DNA of 34,433 nt from Proteiniphilum sp. UBA5267 (GTDB lineage Bacteria > Bacteroidota > Bacteroidia > Bacteroidales > Dysgonomonadaceae). The position numbers were made by a program, and so were the translations under genes. Below the pieces are notes generated by a model that was given only the letters and a program-made list of their open reading frames with translations, did not search any database and was not told the DNA's origin. Where the stretch lies: assembly GCA_002411515.1 (NCBI GenBank), contig DHTF01000020.1, positions 1-34,433 on the forward strand. Direction: 5' to 3'. This document shows, in pieces, positions 25,072 through 33,354 of the stretch (its first letter is position 1; the number at the start of each line of letters is the position of its first letter).

Positions 25072-25287
25072 TAAAATCCAACTGTTCGGAATAACCGAAG
25101 AGCTCGGTGGTTATTTAGAAATTTCGAAATATAAGTATAGCAGTTAGAATATTTAGAAAATAAATGAATTTTGGTGAAGTGATCTGCTATTAATTCTGAT
25201 CATTTTCGTGACCTCACGAAAATGGTCGAACAAGGCATTAGGATTAGGCTTGAAAACATTTCACTAATCTACCAAAGAAACTATTAA
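25072..25287. other. Gap between hsdM and hsdS with a perfect inverted repeat
   Basis: This 216-base AT-rich gap is unusual because hsdM and hsdS normally touch or overlap. It contains the inverted repeat at 25201-25224 and a 28-codon GTG frame (25061-25147) that overlaps the hsdM stop and reads VLNNKIQLFGITEELGGYLE. No gene can be supported. Confidence 0.5.
25201..25224. repeat. Inverted repeat in the hsdM-hsdS gap
   Basis: CATTTTCGTGA (25201-25211) and TCACGAAAATG (25214-25224) are perfect 11-base arms around CC. Pairing extends three more bases outward with one mismatch. No T-run follows on either strand, so a simple terminator is unlikely. It may be a regulator or recombinase site, or an RNA hairpin tuning hsdS expression. 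Confidence 0.55.
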
Positions 25288-26460
25288 ATGAATAGAATAG
25301 AAAAACTGATACAAGAATATTGTCTAAATGTAGTGGACTTTATGGAGTTGGGGATGATATTAGATTATGAACAGCCGACGAAATATATAGTTGAAAGTGC
25401 TCAATATAATGATGATTATGAAACCCCTGTTTTGACAGCAGGACAATCATTCATTTTAGGATATACTGATGAGAATGATGGCATTTACCAAGCAAATAAG
25501 CTTAATCCTGTAATTATATTTGATGATTTTACTACTTCTTTTCATTGGGTTGATTTTAATTTTAAAGTTAAATCTTCAGCTATGAAGATGATTAAACCTA
25601 AAAATAATAATGAGGCCATTTTTAAATATGTTTATTATGCAATGAATTGTATAAATTATAAGCCTCAAGACCATGCTCGTCAATGGATTTCAGTCTACTC
25701 AACATTTAGGATACCTGTTCCTCCACTTCCAGTTCAACAAGAAATTGTAAATATTCTTGACAAATTCAATCAGTTGGAGGATGAATTGAATGCTGAACTT
25801 GAGGCAAGACGCAAACAGTATGATTTTTATCTTAACCAATTGATGGGTTTTAAAGATAGTGAAGTTGAGTGGAAAACCTTAGGTGAGGTTGGTGAATTTG
25901 TTAGAGGGAAAAGATTTGTGAAAAATGATATTACCAAAGAAGGAATTCCCTGTATTCATTATGGTGAGTTATACACTCATTATGGAATATGGACAAATTC
26001 AGCTAAATCATATTTAGAGCCAAACTTAGCAGAAAGATTAAGAGTTGCAAATCCTGGTGATGTTATAATTGTAAGTACAGGAGAAACAATTGAGGATATA
26101 GGTAATGCTGTAGCATGGTTAGGTGACACTGAGATAGTAATACACGATGCTTGTTTTGCTTTTTCTCATAAACAGAATCCAAAATATGTTTCTTATTTTC
26201 TGAGAACAAATCATTTTCGTTCACAAATTAGGAAATACATATCTTCAGGAAAAATATCCTCAATCAATGACTCGGGACTAAGTAAAGCAAAGATACCTGT
26301 ACCATCATTAGAAGAACAGGAGCGCATCGTTTCAATTTTGGACAAATTTGATGCATTGGTCAATGATTCCAAGATCAGTATTCAAGCTGAGATTGAAGCA
26401 AGGCGCAAACAATATGAGTATTACAGGAATAAATTATTAACTTTCGAAGAATATGCATAA
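25288..26460 (+). CDS. hsdS: Type I restriction-modification specificity subunit
   Basis: HsdS recognises the two halves of the target site. The 390-residue protein has the normal two-fold layout. The first target-recognition domain covers about residues 1-140. The central conserved helix region runs from [18 protein letters not shown] to [13 protein letters not shown]. The second recognition domain starts near [16 protein letters not shown], and the C-terminal conserved region runs [18 protein letters not shown] to [13 protein letters not shown]. The two ARRKQY segments are encoded by near-identical DNA (25801-25823 and 26395-26417, 20 of 23 bases). The gene is more AT-rich than hsdM and hsdR, as expected if recognition domains are exchanged. 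It overlaps the fic gene by 8 bases. Confidence 0.95.
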   Translation: MNRIEKLIQEYCLNVVDFMELGMILDYEQPTKYIVESAQYNDDYETPVLTAGQSFILGYTDENDGIYQANKLNPVIIFDDFTTSFHWVDFNFKVKSSAMKMIKPKNNNEAIFKYVYYAMNCINYKPQDHARQWISVYSTFRIPVPPLPVQQEIVNILDKFNQLEDELNAELEARRKQYDFYLNQLMGFKDSEVEWKTLGEVGEFVRGKRFVKNDITKEGIPCIHYGELYTHYGIWTNSAKSYLEPNLAERLRVANPGDVIIVSTGETIEDIGNAVAWLGDTEIVIHDACFAFSHKQNPKYVSYFLRTNHFRSQIRKYISSGKISSINDSGLSKAKIPVPSLEEQERIVSILDKFDALVNDSKISIQAEIEARRKQYEYYRNKLLTFEEYA

Positions 26461-27325
26461 AGTTTCTGTCCGCTTTTTCAATGATCGTGAAGTACGTGCC
26501 GTGTGGGATGAGGAAAATGCCAAATGGTGGTTCTCCGTCCTGGATGTCGTGGCAGTTCTTACCGATCAGGATGACTATGCGAAAACACGAAACTATTGGA
26601 AATACCTGAAAACGAAACTCAAAAAAGAAAAAAGTGAAGTGGTTAGTGCCACTAACCAGTTTAAAATTCTCGCACCCGATGGTAAAAGAAGGTTGACCGA
26701 CATGCTGGATTCGGATGGAGTGATCGCTTTGGGCAAAGAATTCCCGGGCAAACAGGCTAACCGTTTTATTGAGTGGTTTACCTTCAGTGATGAGTCCATC
26801 GACGGCAAAAGTAAACTAAAGGCATACGCGTTGTTTGACAGTTCTCTGATCGATAGCATTGAAGTGGGTACGACCAACGGATTGCAGCAGATTCATGCGT
26901 ATCTGTTCGGTGGTTTGTATGACTTTGCCGGCCAGATTCGGCAGAAGAATATTTCGAAAGGAGGATTTCAGTTTGCCGTCGCTCATTTTTTAGGGAACAC
27001 CTTAAAGCAAATTGAACAGATGCCGGGAAGCACTTTCGAGGAAATTGTCGATAAATATGTCGAGATGAATATCGCGCATCCTTTTATGGAAGGCAATGGT
27101 CGAAGTATGCGAATCTGGTTGGACCTGATCTTGAAGAAGCGGATGAAAAAATGTGTGGATTGGAGCAGGATTGGTAAAAAAGAATACCTGAGCGCAATGG
27201 TACAAAGTCCGGTCGATAGTGCTGCAATCAGGACGCTACTCCATAACGCGCTTACGGATGATATCCACAGTCATGAAATGTATATGAAAGGGATTGATTA
27301 CTCCTATTACTATGAAGAAGATTAA
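26453..27325 (+). CDS. BRO-N-like / Fic-domain fusion protein in the hsd operon
   Basis: A 290-residue protein with two parts. The N-terminal 110 residues or so ([20 protein letters not shown], then [12 protein letters not shown], and later [14 protein letters not shown]) resemble the BRO-N/antirepressor-type domain common in phage and accessory proteins. The C-terminal part is a Fic domain with the complete motif [12 protein letters not shown] (H209-R220). His209 is the expected base, and Glu213 takes the acidic metal-ligand place, so AMP transfer to a protein target seems possible. The gene overlaps hsdS by 8 bases and ends 12 before hsdR, so it is made with the restriction enzyme. It could modify or control HsdR, or act as a back-up toxin (inference). 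I see no clear inhibitory (S/T)xxxE(G/N) motif. Confidence 0.85.
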   Translation: MHKVSVRFFNDREVRAVWDEENAKWWFSVLDVVAVLTDQDDYAKTRNYWKYLKTKLKKEKSEVVSATNQFKILAPDGKRRLTDMLDSDGVIALGKEFPGKQANRFIEWFTFSDESIDGKSKLKAYALFDSSLIDSIEVGTTNGLQQIHAYLFGGLYDFAGQIRQKNISKGGFQFAVAHFLGNTLKQIEQMPGSTFEEIVDKYVEMNIAHPFMEGNGRSMRIWLDLILKKRMKKCVDWSRIGKKEYLSAMVQSPVDSAAIRTLLHNALTDDIHSHEMYMKGIDYSYYYEED

Positions 27326-27337
27326 AATGAGATAAAG

Positions 27338-30300
27338 ATGAATCAGTTTAATGTGGTTGCCGAAAATCCTGAATCAACGGTTGTTGCTGAGTATAAGTCG
27401 CCTTACAAACGGGCAACGGCTTACCAGTCGGAGGCAGATCTGGAAAAGATGCTGATTGAACAATTGCAGAAGCAGGCATATGATTATCTGCCTATAAGGA
27501 GTGAAAGGGATCTGATTGTCAATTTGCGTATTCAGTTGGAGAGGCTGAATGATTTTGTGTTTAGTGACAACGAATGGGACTTCTTTTTCAGGAATAAGAT
27601 TGCGAATCAGAACCTGGGTATAGAGGAGAAAACGTATATCATTCAGGAGGATTACATTCAGCTGCTGGCACGTGATGATGGGTCGGTAAAAAATATCTAT
27701 CTGATCGACAAGACAAATATCCACAACAACAGTCTGCAGGTCATCAACCAGTATGAAACTGAAAACGGTACGCACAGCAACAGATATGATGTGACAATTC
27801 TGGTGAACGGTCTGCCCATGGTGCATATTGAGCTGAAAAGAAGGGGCATCGAGTTGAAGGAGGCCTTCAACCAGATTAACCGGTACAACAGGGAGTCGTT
27901 CTGGGCTGACTCGGGATTGTTTGAATATGTACAGCTTTTTGTCATATCAAACGGCACGTTCACAAAATATTACAGCAATACCACCCGGTTTACCCACATT
28001 AAAGAGAAGGCGGAAGGCTCGGTGAAGAAAGGAAAACAGACGAGCAACAGCTACGAGTTTACCTCCTGGTGGGCCGATGCGAATAACATGCCGATCACGG
28101 ATCTAATAGACTTTACCGACACGTTCTTTGCCAAACATGCGATATTGAATCTGCTAACCAGGTATTGCATATTTACATCGGAGAAGCTATTGCTTGTGAT
28201 GCGCCCTTACCAGATTGTGGCGACGGAACGGATCCTGGGACGGATTCATGTGGCTTATAATGCAAAGACCATTGGTACTATAAATGCAGGTGGTTATATA
28301 TGGCATACCACCGGGAGCGGGAAAACATTGACTTCGTTCAAGACGGCTCAGATTGCCAGCAAGTTGCCCTATATCAACAAGGTGTTGTTCGTGGTGGACC
28401 GGAAGGACCTCGATTATCAGACTATGAAGGAGTATGATAAGTTTGAGAAGGGAGCCGCAAACAGCAACAAGAGTACAGCCGTTTTGAAAAAGCAGATCGA
28501 GGATCCCAACGCAAGAATCATCATTACCACCATTCAGAAGCTATCGATCTTTGTTGAGAAGAACAAGAAACATCCTTCATTCAATCAGCATTTTGTGATC
28601 ATCTTCGACGAGTGTCACCGCTCCCAGTTTGGGGAGATGCATACGGCAATCAAGAAGAATTTCAAAAAGTTCTATATTTTTGGATTTACGGGTACTCCAA
28701 TTTTTGCAGTGAACGCAAGCAGTGCAGGCAGGGTTGATCTGAAAACCACCGAACAGGCTTTTGGGGAGAAGTTGCATACCTACACCATCGTGGATGCCAT
28801 TACGGATAAGAATGTGCTGCCTTTCCGTATCGATTATATCAGTACGATGAAAGAAGAGGAGAACATCAGGGATGAAAAGGTGTGGAACATCGACAGGGAA
28901 AGGGCTTTGGCTTCGTCCGATCGGATTGGGAACATCGTTTCCTACATCATTGAACATTTCGACCAGAAAACAAAACGCAATTCTTTTTATAAACTGAAAG
29001 ACCGGCGTCTGTCGGGCTTCAACTCCATTTTTGCGGTCGCATCCATTGATGTTGCCAAAAAGTATTATGCTGAGTTTAAAAAACAATTGCAGGATAAGCC
29101 GGGCGATAAAAAGCTGAAGGTGGCTCTTATTTACAGCTATGCTGCGAATGAGGATGAAGTGGAGACGGATGGTATCCTGGGCGATGAGAACTCGGATGAC
29201 ACGAGCGGTCTGGACAAGAGTTCGCGTGATTTTCTGGAAGCGGCCATTCAGGACTACAACGGGATGTTTAATATGAATTTTGACACATCTGCTGATAAGT
29301 TTCAAGGTTATTATAAGGATGTTTCAGAAAAGGTGAAAAAGAGGGAGCTGGATCTGCTCATTGTGGTAAACATGTTCCTTACGGGTTTCGATGCTACCAC
29401 ACTGAATACGCTTTGGGTGGATAAGAATCTGAGGTTACACGGACTTTTGCAGGCTTATTCGCGCACGAACCGCATCCTGAATTCGGTGAAGACATTCGGT
29501 AATATCGTCTGCTTCCGGAATCTGGAGGATGCTACCAACGAGAGCATAGCCCTGTTTGGCGACAAGGAGGCGGGGGGAGTGGTGCTGCTGAAGACTTTCG
29601 ATGAGTATTATAACGGTTATACCGACGGAAAGAAGAACATTGCCGGGTATGCTGAACTGGTGTATACCTTGCTGGAGAAATATCCCATTGATGAATCAAT
29701 CGTGGGTGAACAGAACAAGAGAGAGTTTATCAAGTTGTATGGTGCCATTCTGAAGGTGAGAAATATCCTTTCTTCGTTTGACGAGTTCAAAGGAAGAGGC
29801 ATTTTGACTGAACGCGATGTGCAGGATTACCACAGCGCTTATATCGATCTGTACCGGGAGTTCAGAGAACTGGGTAAACGAGACTCTGAAAATATCAATG
29901 ACGACATCGTTTTTGAGATGGAGCTCATCAAGCAGGTTGAGATTAACATCGACTATATCTTGATGCTGATTAAGAAATATCATGAGGATCATGTGAAAAA
30001 CAGAGAGGTTAAGATTGATATTTACAAGGCAATTGATTCGAGCGTGGAATTGAGAAATAAGAAAGATCTGATTCAGACGTTTATTGAATCGTTGACGCCA
30101 ACGACTGAGGTGGACGACGACTGGAAGAAATTCGTGGACGAGAAAAAGATGGAGGAGCTTGATCGTATTATCGTGGAGGAGAACCTGAACCGGGAGGCAA
30201 CTTATAATTTTGTGGACAATGCATTCCGGGATGGTTATGTGCAAACCACCGGCACGGCTCTGGCAAAAGTGTTGCCGCCCATGTCGAGATTCTCCGCCAA

Positions 30301-30403
30301 AAGTGAACGACCTAAAAAAAGGGAAAATGTACTGGTGAAGATAAACGAGTTTTTCAATAAGTTTTGGGATATTTCCGGAGGAAAATTATTTAATAACGGG
30401 TGA
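27338..30403 (+). CDS. hsdR: Type I restriction enzyme motor/nuclease subunit
   Basis: HsdR moves DNA and cuts it when the HsdS site is unmethylated. The 1021-residue length fits the type IC EcoR124 group. The N-terminal PD-(D/E)xK nuclease shows D151 in NRYDVTIL and E165-K167 in HIELKRRG. The helicase domains show Walker A HTTGSGKT (H323-T330), the DECH box at D424-H427 in FDECHRSQFG, GFTGTPIF, and motif VI-like QAYSRTNRI. A helical C-terminal part contacts HsdM. It is last in the operon, 12 bases after the fic gene. No frameshift or stop interrupts it, so the system looks intact. Confidence 0.96.
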   Translation: MNQFNVVAENPESTVVAEYKSPYKRATAYQSEADLEKMLIEQLQKQAYDYLPIRSERDLIVNLRIQLERLNDFVFSDNEWDFFFRNKIANQNLGIEEKTYIIQEDYIQLLARDDGSVKNIYLIDKTNIHNNSLQVINQYETENGTHSNRYDVTILVNGLPMVHIELKRRGIELKEAFNQINRYNRESFWADSGLFEYVQLFVISNGTFTKYYSNTTRFTHIKEKAEGSVKKGKQTSNSYEFTSWWADANNMPITDLIDFTDTFFAKHAILNLLTRYCIFTSEKLLLVMRPYQIVATERILGRIHVAYNAKTIGTINAGGYIWHTTGSGKTLTSFKTAQIASKLPYINKVLFVVDRKDLDYQTMKEYDKFEKGAANSNKSTAVLKKQIEDPNARIIITTIQKLSIFVEKNKKHPSFNQHFVIIFDECHRSQFGEMHTAIKKNFKKFYIFGFTGTPIFAVNASSAGRVDLKTTEQAFGEKLHTYTIVDAITDKNVLPFRIDYISTMKEEENIRDEKVWNIDRERALASSDRIGNIVSYIIEHFDQKTKRNSFYKLKDRRLSGFNSIFAVASIDVAKKYYAEFKKQLQDKPGDKKLKVALIYSYAANEDEVETDGILGDENSDDTSGLDKSSRDFLEAAIQDYNGMFNMNFDTSADKFQGYYKDVSEKVKKRELDLLIVVNMFLTGFDATTLNTLWVDKNLRLHGLLQAYSRTNRILNSVKTFGNIVCFRNLEDATNESIALFGDKEAGGVVLLKTFDEYYNGYTDGKKNIAGYAELVYTLLEKYPIDESIVGEQNKREFIKLYGAILKVRNILSSFDEFKGRGILTERDVQDYHSAYIDLYREFRELGKRDSENINDDIVFEMELIKQVEINIDYILMLIKKYHEDHVKNREVKIDIYKAIDSSVELRNKKDLIQTFIESLTPTTEVDDDWKKFVDEKKMEELDRIIVEENLNREATYNFVDNAFRDGYVQTTGTALAKVLPPMSRFSAKSERPKKRENVLVKINEFFNKFWDISGGKLFNNG

Positions 30404-30567
30404 CCGCAGGTAGTGTCACTACCCAACTGAAATTCATTATAAAAAAGAGGAGAAAAAATATTTTTTTTTGTAAGGTTTTCCTTTAATAAAACTTACAATT
30501 GACAAAAGATGTCAAAAAAAATACTTTCCTTTGTACATTCTTTAACCGGAATGTATAGAAAGTGTTT
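30404..30567. promoter_or_regulatory. Upstream region of the CxxC protein with a palindrome
   Basis: This AT-rich stretch holds a perfect inverted repeat TTGACA-N5-TGTCAA (30499-30515). Poor matches to a -7 box follow (TACTTTCC at 30522 or TTCCTTTG at 30526). The palindrome is placed to act as an operator. The same TGACA-N5-TGTCA pattern occurs at 23248-23262 ahead of hsdM. This is the likely right edge of the island. Confidence 0.4.
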
Positions 30568-30879
30568 ATGAGGAGTTTACCTGAAATAACAATTAACTCG
30601 TTTCAACTGGCGGTGTTGCTCGATGAGGCAGAAAAACATTTTTACAATTTTGTAATGGAAAATCTTGTTTTTTGCGCTCATTGCAGAGAGATCGCCACCG
30701 AAGGTATAGAGGTGACCGAAGTTTGCCTGACCGCAATGAACGATGTCAGGGTACGGGGAAGATGCAGGAAATGCAACAACGAAGTAATCCGACTCTTCGC
30801 CTTTGGGGGGAACGAAATGTTTTACGCGAAGGCCTGTCGGTTACGTGAGTCGATTAAATTACATGTGATAGAAGCCTGA
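30568..30879 (+). CDS. Small protein with two CxxC pairs
   Basis: A 103-residue protein, not recognised. Two Cys pairs, CAHC (Cys36, Cys39) and CRKC (Cys66, Cys69), are spaced like a four-Cys zinc ribbon. There is no signal peptide. The ATG at 30568 is preferred over a GTG two codons upstream. The composition is closer to core genes than to the island. The WYL regulator follows 48 bases after its stop in the same direction, so the two may be co-transcribed. A nucleic-acid or protein-binding role is possible but unsupported. Confidence 0.65.
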   Translation: MRSLPEITINSFQLAVLLDEAEKHFYNFVMENLVFCAHCREIATEGIEVTEVCLTAMNDVRVRGRCRKCNNEVIRLFAFGGNEMFYAKACRLRESIKLHVIEA

Positions 30880-30927
30880 CTCATATTTACTTTTTTGGAT
30901 ATCTTGACAATGGCATAATTGAATACC

Positions 30928-31839
30928 ATGGATCAACCCAAACTTGAGCGACTGCTCCGACTGATGAAACTGCTCGCGGCGAACAACTACCTGAGCGTGG
31001 AGGAGATCGCCTCCAGGCTCTCAATCACACCCCGCTCAGTTTATCGCTACATAGATACTTTCCGTTCAGCTGGTTTCGTGATCAAGCGAAGGAATGGATG
31101 CATCCGACTCGACAAATCGTCACCTTACTTCCAAGAGATCAGCGAGCTGATTCACTTCACCGAAGAGGAGGCCTACATCCTGAAGTCGGCCATCGAAAGC
31201 ATCGACGAGAATAACATCCTCAAACAGAACCTGAAGAAGAAGCTCTACACGGTCTACGACTATAAGATACTGGCGGAGACCATCGTCCACAGCAGGCTCA
31301 GCCGCAATGTGCGTCAACTGGTACAGGCCATGGAGAACCGGCAGGCGGTGGTCCTGAAAAAATATGCCTCCTCCCACGGCAACGACATCCGCGATCGCAG
31401 CGTGGAGGCGTTCGCCTTCACCACCAACTACGAGCAGGTATGGTGCTACTGCCTGGAAGACAGGGAGGTGAAGCTCTTCCGCGTTTCCCGAATTGGGGCG
31501 GTGGAGATGTTGCCGGAGCCATGGCTACATAAAGCGGAACATGTGGAGGGCTTTATAGATATCTTCCGGATACACAGCAACCGGAAGCTGCCCATTCAGC
31601 TTAAGCTGGGACTCCGTGCCACCAGCCTCCTGACGGAGGAGTTCCCACTGGCTGCCCCGCAACTACAGAAGCTGACGGACAACCAATGGCTACTCAAAAC
31701 CGAGGTCTGCTCATACGAAGGGGTGGGGCGCTTTGTCCTAGGACTGCCGGGGGAGATCGAGATCATCGAGTCTCCGGAATTCCTGGACTACATTTCCCGA
31801 CAGCATGATAAGATGAAAGACACATTTCTGATTGGATGA
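30928..31839 (+). CDS. HTH-WYL transcriptional regulator
   Basis: A 303-residue regulator from the ATG at 30928 (an upstream TTG at 30919 is less likely). The N-terminal helix-turn-helix of DeoR/HTH_11 type reads LLRLMKLLAANNYLSVEEIA with recognition part SITPRSVYRYIDTFRSAGF. The middle (about residues 130-220) is a WYL-type domain, in which the usual WYL triplet reads WCY (QVWCYCLED). A C-terminal WCX-like part follows. WYL domains bind nucleic-acid or nucleotide ligands, and several control defence islands. Its place next to the restriction island makes such a role worth testing, but it may be a plain core regulator. Confidence 0.82.
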   Translation: MDQPKLERLLRLMKLLAANNYLSVEEIASRLSITPRSVYRYIDTFRSAGFVIKRRNGCIRLDKSSPYFQEISELIHFTEEEAYILKSAIESIDENNILKQNLKKKLYTVYDYKILAETIVHSRLSRNVRQLVQAMENRQAVVLKKYASSHGNDIRDRSVEAFAFTTNYEQVWCYCLEDREVKLFRVSRIGAVEMLPEPWLHKAEHVEGFIDIFRIHSNRKLPIQLKLGLRATSLLTEEFPLAAPQLQKLTDNQWLLKTEVCSYEGVGRFVLGLPGEIEIIESPEFLDYISRQHDKMKDTFLIG

Positions 31840-31916
31840 ATATCGATGATGGCGAATATGTTATCTTATGCTGTTTTCTGTTTCATAGCGTATTGCGCTC
31901 TTTTTGGGACCGAATA

Positions 31917-32993
31917 CTATTTCATTTCGATATCAAACTGATCAAATGGAGCAGTACGGTGTGCCAAGTGCCTGGTAGAAGGAGAGATCCCAAATAGAGG
32001 AGAATACGTTTTAACCTTGATTGTTTTACCATCTGGTAGAAATTCAAGAATGCGTAGCCAACCGTCGCCTCCGTTACCTTCCCATCCTCCACCGAGAACC
32101 TGTACGTTAAACATCATTTGATGCACGTCTTTCCCTATGGCATTCTTATCGACCCGGTAAGCGACTGAATTTTCAAAATTCTCCGGATTCCCAGTATGGC
32201 CACAAATAACAAGAAAAATATTTGAGGCAGGCTCTATCAGTTTCGTCCAGATGTCCTCTCCCCAGTTATTTGGTGTAATCGTGTAATTTTCTTCTTTAAT
32301 ACGTTCAGCTGTTCTTTCACGCAGGAAGGAATGAGTCATGAAAATCACTTTGTGGTCTTTATATTTTGGCTTGGAAATTAACTCTTTTGCCCAATTGAGT
32401 ACTTCGTCTCGTGGAGCAAATTCTGAAGTGATGACCAATAGTTTTCCCCAGTTTTTGTCGTCAAATTCAAAGGCTGCATTTTCCAGGGAAACAATTCCAT
32501 TACGATTAGGGAAAGTACTCACACAGATATTGCGCCAGGTGGTATTGCGTTCGAATGGAAAGTATTCAGGAAAATGCGTCATTCCATTCTCTGCACGTTG
32601 ATAGCCATAATCATGATTACCAGCAGAAATAATGTATGGTACTTTGTTGTCAAGACGCTCAAAAGCTCGGGAACAGGATTTCCACATTTCGCTACTGGTC
32701 TGATTCAGCATGTCGCGGTTGAGTACAATGTTTTCATTCTGTTCTACCAAATCGCCCGTGCATAAAACTGCTTTGACATTTAAATTCTGTATGTTGTCTG
32801 CAATCCATGCTGTACATAATTCAAAAAGTGGTTGATTGATGTCGTATTTCGCATATCCTTGGGGATCGCCCAACAAAATCATAGAAAATGAATGAGGATC
32901 AGTTAAGTGTTGCTGGTCTGCCCGATGTTGTGCGAGGAGGGACAATGGCTTAACGGACAGTAATAGAATTAAAACGACAAACTTTATTTTCAT
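31917..32993 (-). CDS. Secreted calcineurin-like metallophosphoesterase
   Basis: A 358-residue phosphoesterase with an N-terminal signal peptide (MKIKFVVLILLLSVKPLSLLAQ) from the ATG at 32993; two ATGs further upstream would add a basic tail and are less likely. Metal-site motifs appear in family order: GDPQGY (in place of the usual DxH), CTGDLVEQ, AGNHDYGY, MTHSF and CGHTGN. The fold suggests a two-metal phosphodiesterase or phosphatase acting in the periplasm; the substrate is unknown. It stands alone on the minus strand with a long leader after a -7 box at 33136-33143. Confidence 0.87.
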   Translation of the reverse strand: MKIKFVVLILLLSVKPLSLLAQHRADQQHLTDPHSFSMILLGDPQGYAKYDINQPLFELCTAWIADNIQNLNVKAVLCTGDLVEQNENIVLNRDMLNQTSSEMWKSCSRAFERLDNKVPYIISAGNHDYGYQRAENGMTHFPEYFPFERNTTWRNICVSTFPNRNGIVSLENAAFEFDDKNWGKLLVITSEFAPRDEVLNWAKELISKPKYKDHKVIFMTHSFLRERTAERIKEENYTITPNNWGEDIWTKLIEPASNIFLVICGHTGNPENFENSVAYRVDKNAIGKDVHQMMFNVQVLGGGWEGNGGDGWLRILEFLPDGKTIKVKTYSPLFGISPSTRHLAHRTAPFDQFDIEMK

Positions 32994-33135
32994 ATGTTTT
33001 TTGTTAAGATGATACATTGTTTTTTTCTTTATAATTTTAAACAACTCTTTGAAATATTAAAATTTGGTTAGCTGTAGATGGTAGCCAAAGTTTACATGTG
33101 TTTGCCAGCTTGTGTAACATAGGAATGTCGATTTG

Positions 33136-33143
33136 CAAAAGTA
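33136..33143 (-). promoter_or_regulatory. -7 box for the phosphoesterase
   Basis: The minus strand reads TACTTTTG, matching TAnnTTTG. It leaves a leader of about 140 bases before the ATG at 32993. No -33 box is obvious. Confidence 0.4.
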
Positions 33144-33285
33144 CACAAAATTTCTATTTTGGACTTGGATTGAATTCAAAATAGTTTCTATTCAAGAGAA
33201 TAGGGAAGATATCTTAACTTAAATGAAGAAAAGAATCGGAGCAACTTAAGTTGTGAGAAAGAGAACTGCTATTCACAAATTTTTG

Positions 33286-33293
33286 TATATTTG
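33286..33293 (+). promoter_or_regulatory. -7 box for the Gfo/Idh/MocA gene
   Basis: TATATTTG matches TAnnTTTG, about 61 bases before the ATG at 33355. No TTG lies at the normal -33 spacing; a palindrome lies just upstream of that place, which would fit a promoter needing an activator (inference). Confidence 0.5.
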
Positions 33294-33354
33294 TCCCGGA
33301 TGGATGCCATCGGCCATTGACAATGTTCCTATCATACTAAAAAAACATATACAT

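Larger units (their letters stand above)
33045..33354. other. Divergent promoter region
   Basis: No gene is visible. The stretch holds the leftward -7 box (33136-33143), the rightward -7 box (33286-33293) and a perfect 12-base palindrome CAACTTAAGTTG (33242-33253) that ends 32 bases upstream of the rightward box. Confidence 0.5.

Noticed and set aside
25201..25224. Reading the hsdM-hsdS hairpin as a terminator
   Set aside because: No T-run follows on either strand, and hsdS, fic and hsdR downstream need transcription.
17881..30560. tRNA, attachment-site duplication or integrase at the island ends
   Set aside because: I compared the edges by eye and saw no tRNA, no shared direct repeat and no integrase gene, so the exact insertion points cannot be given.
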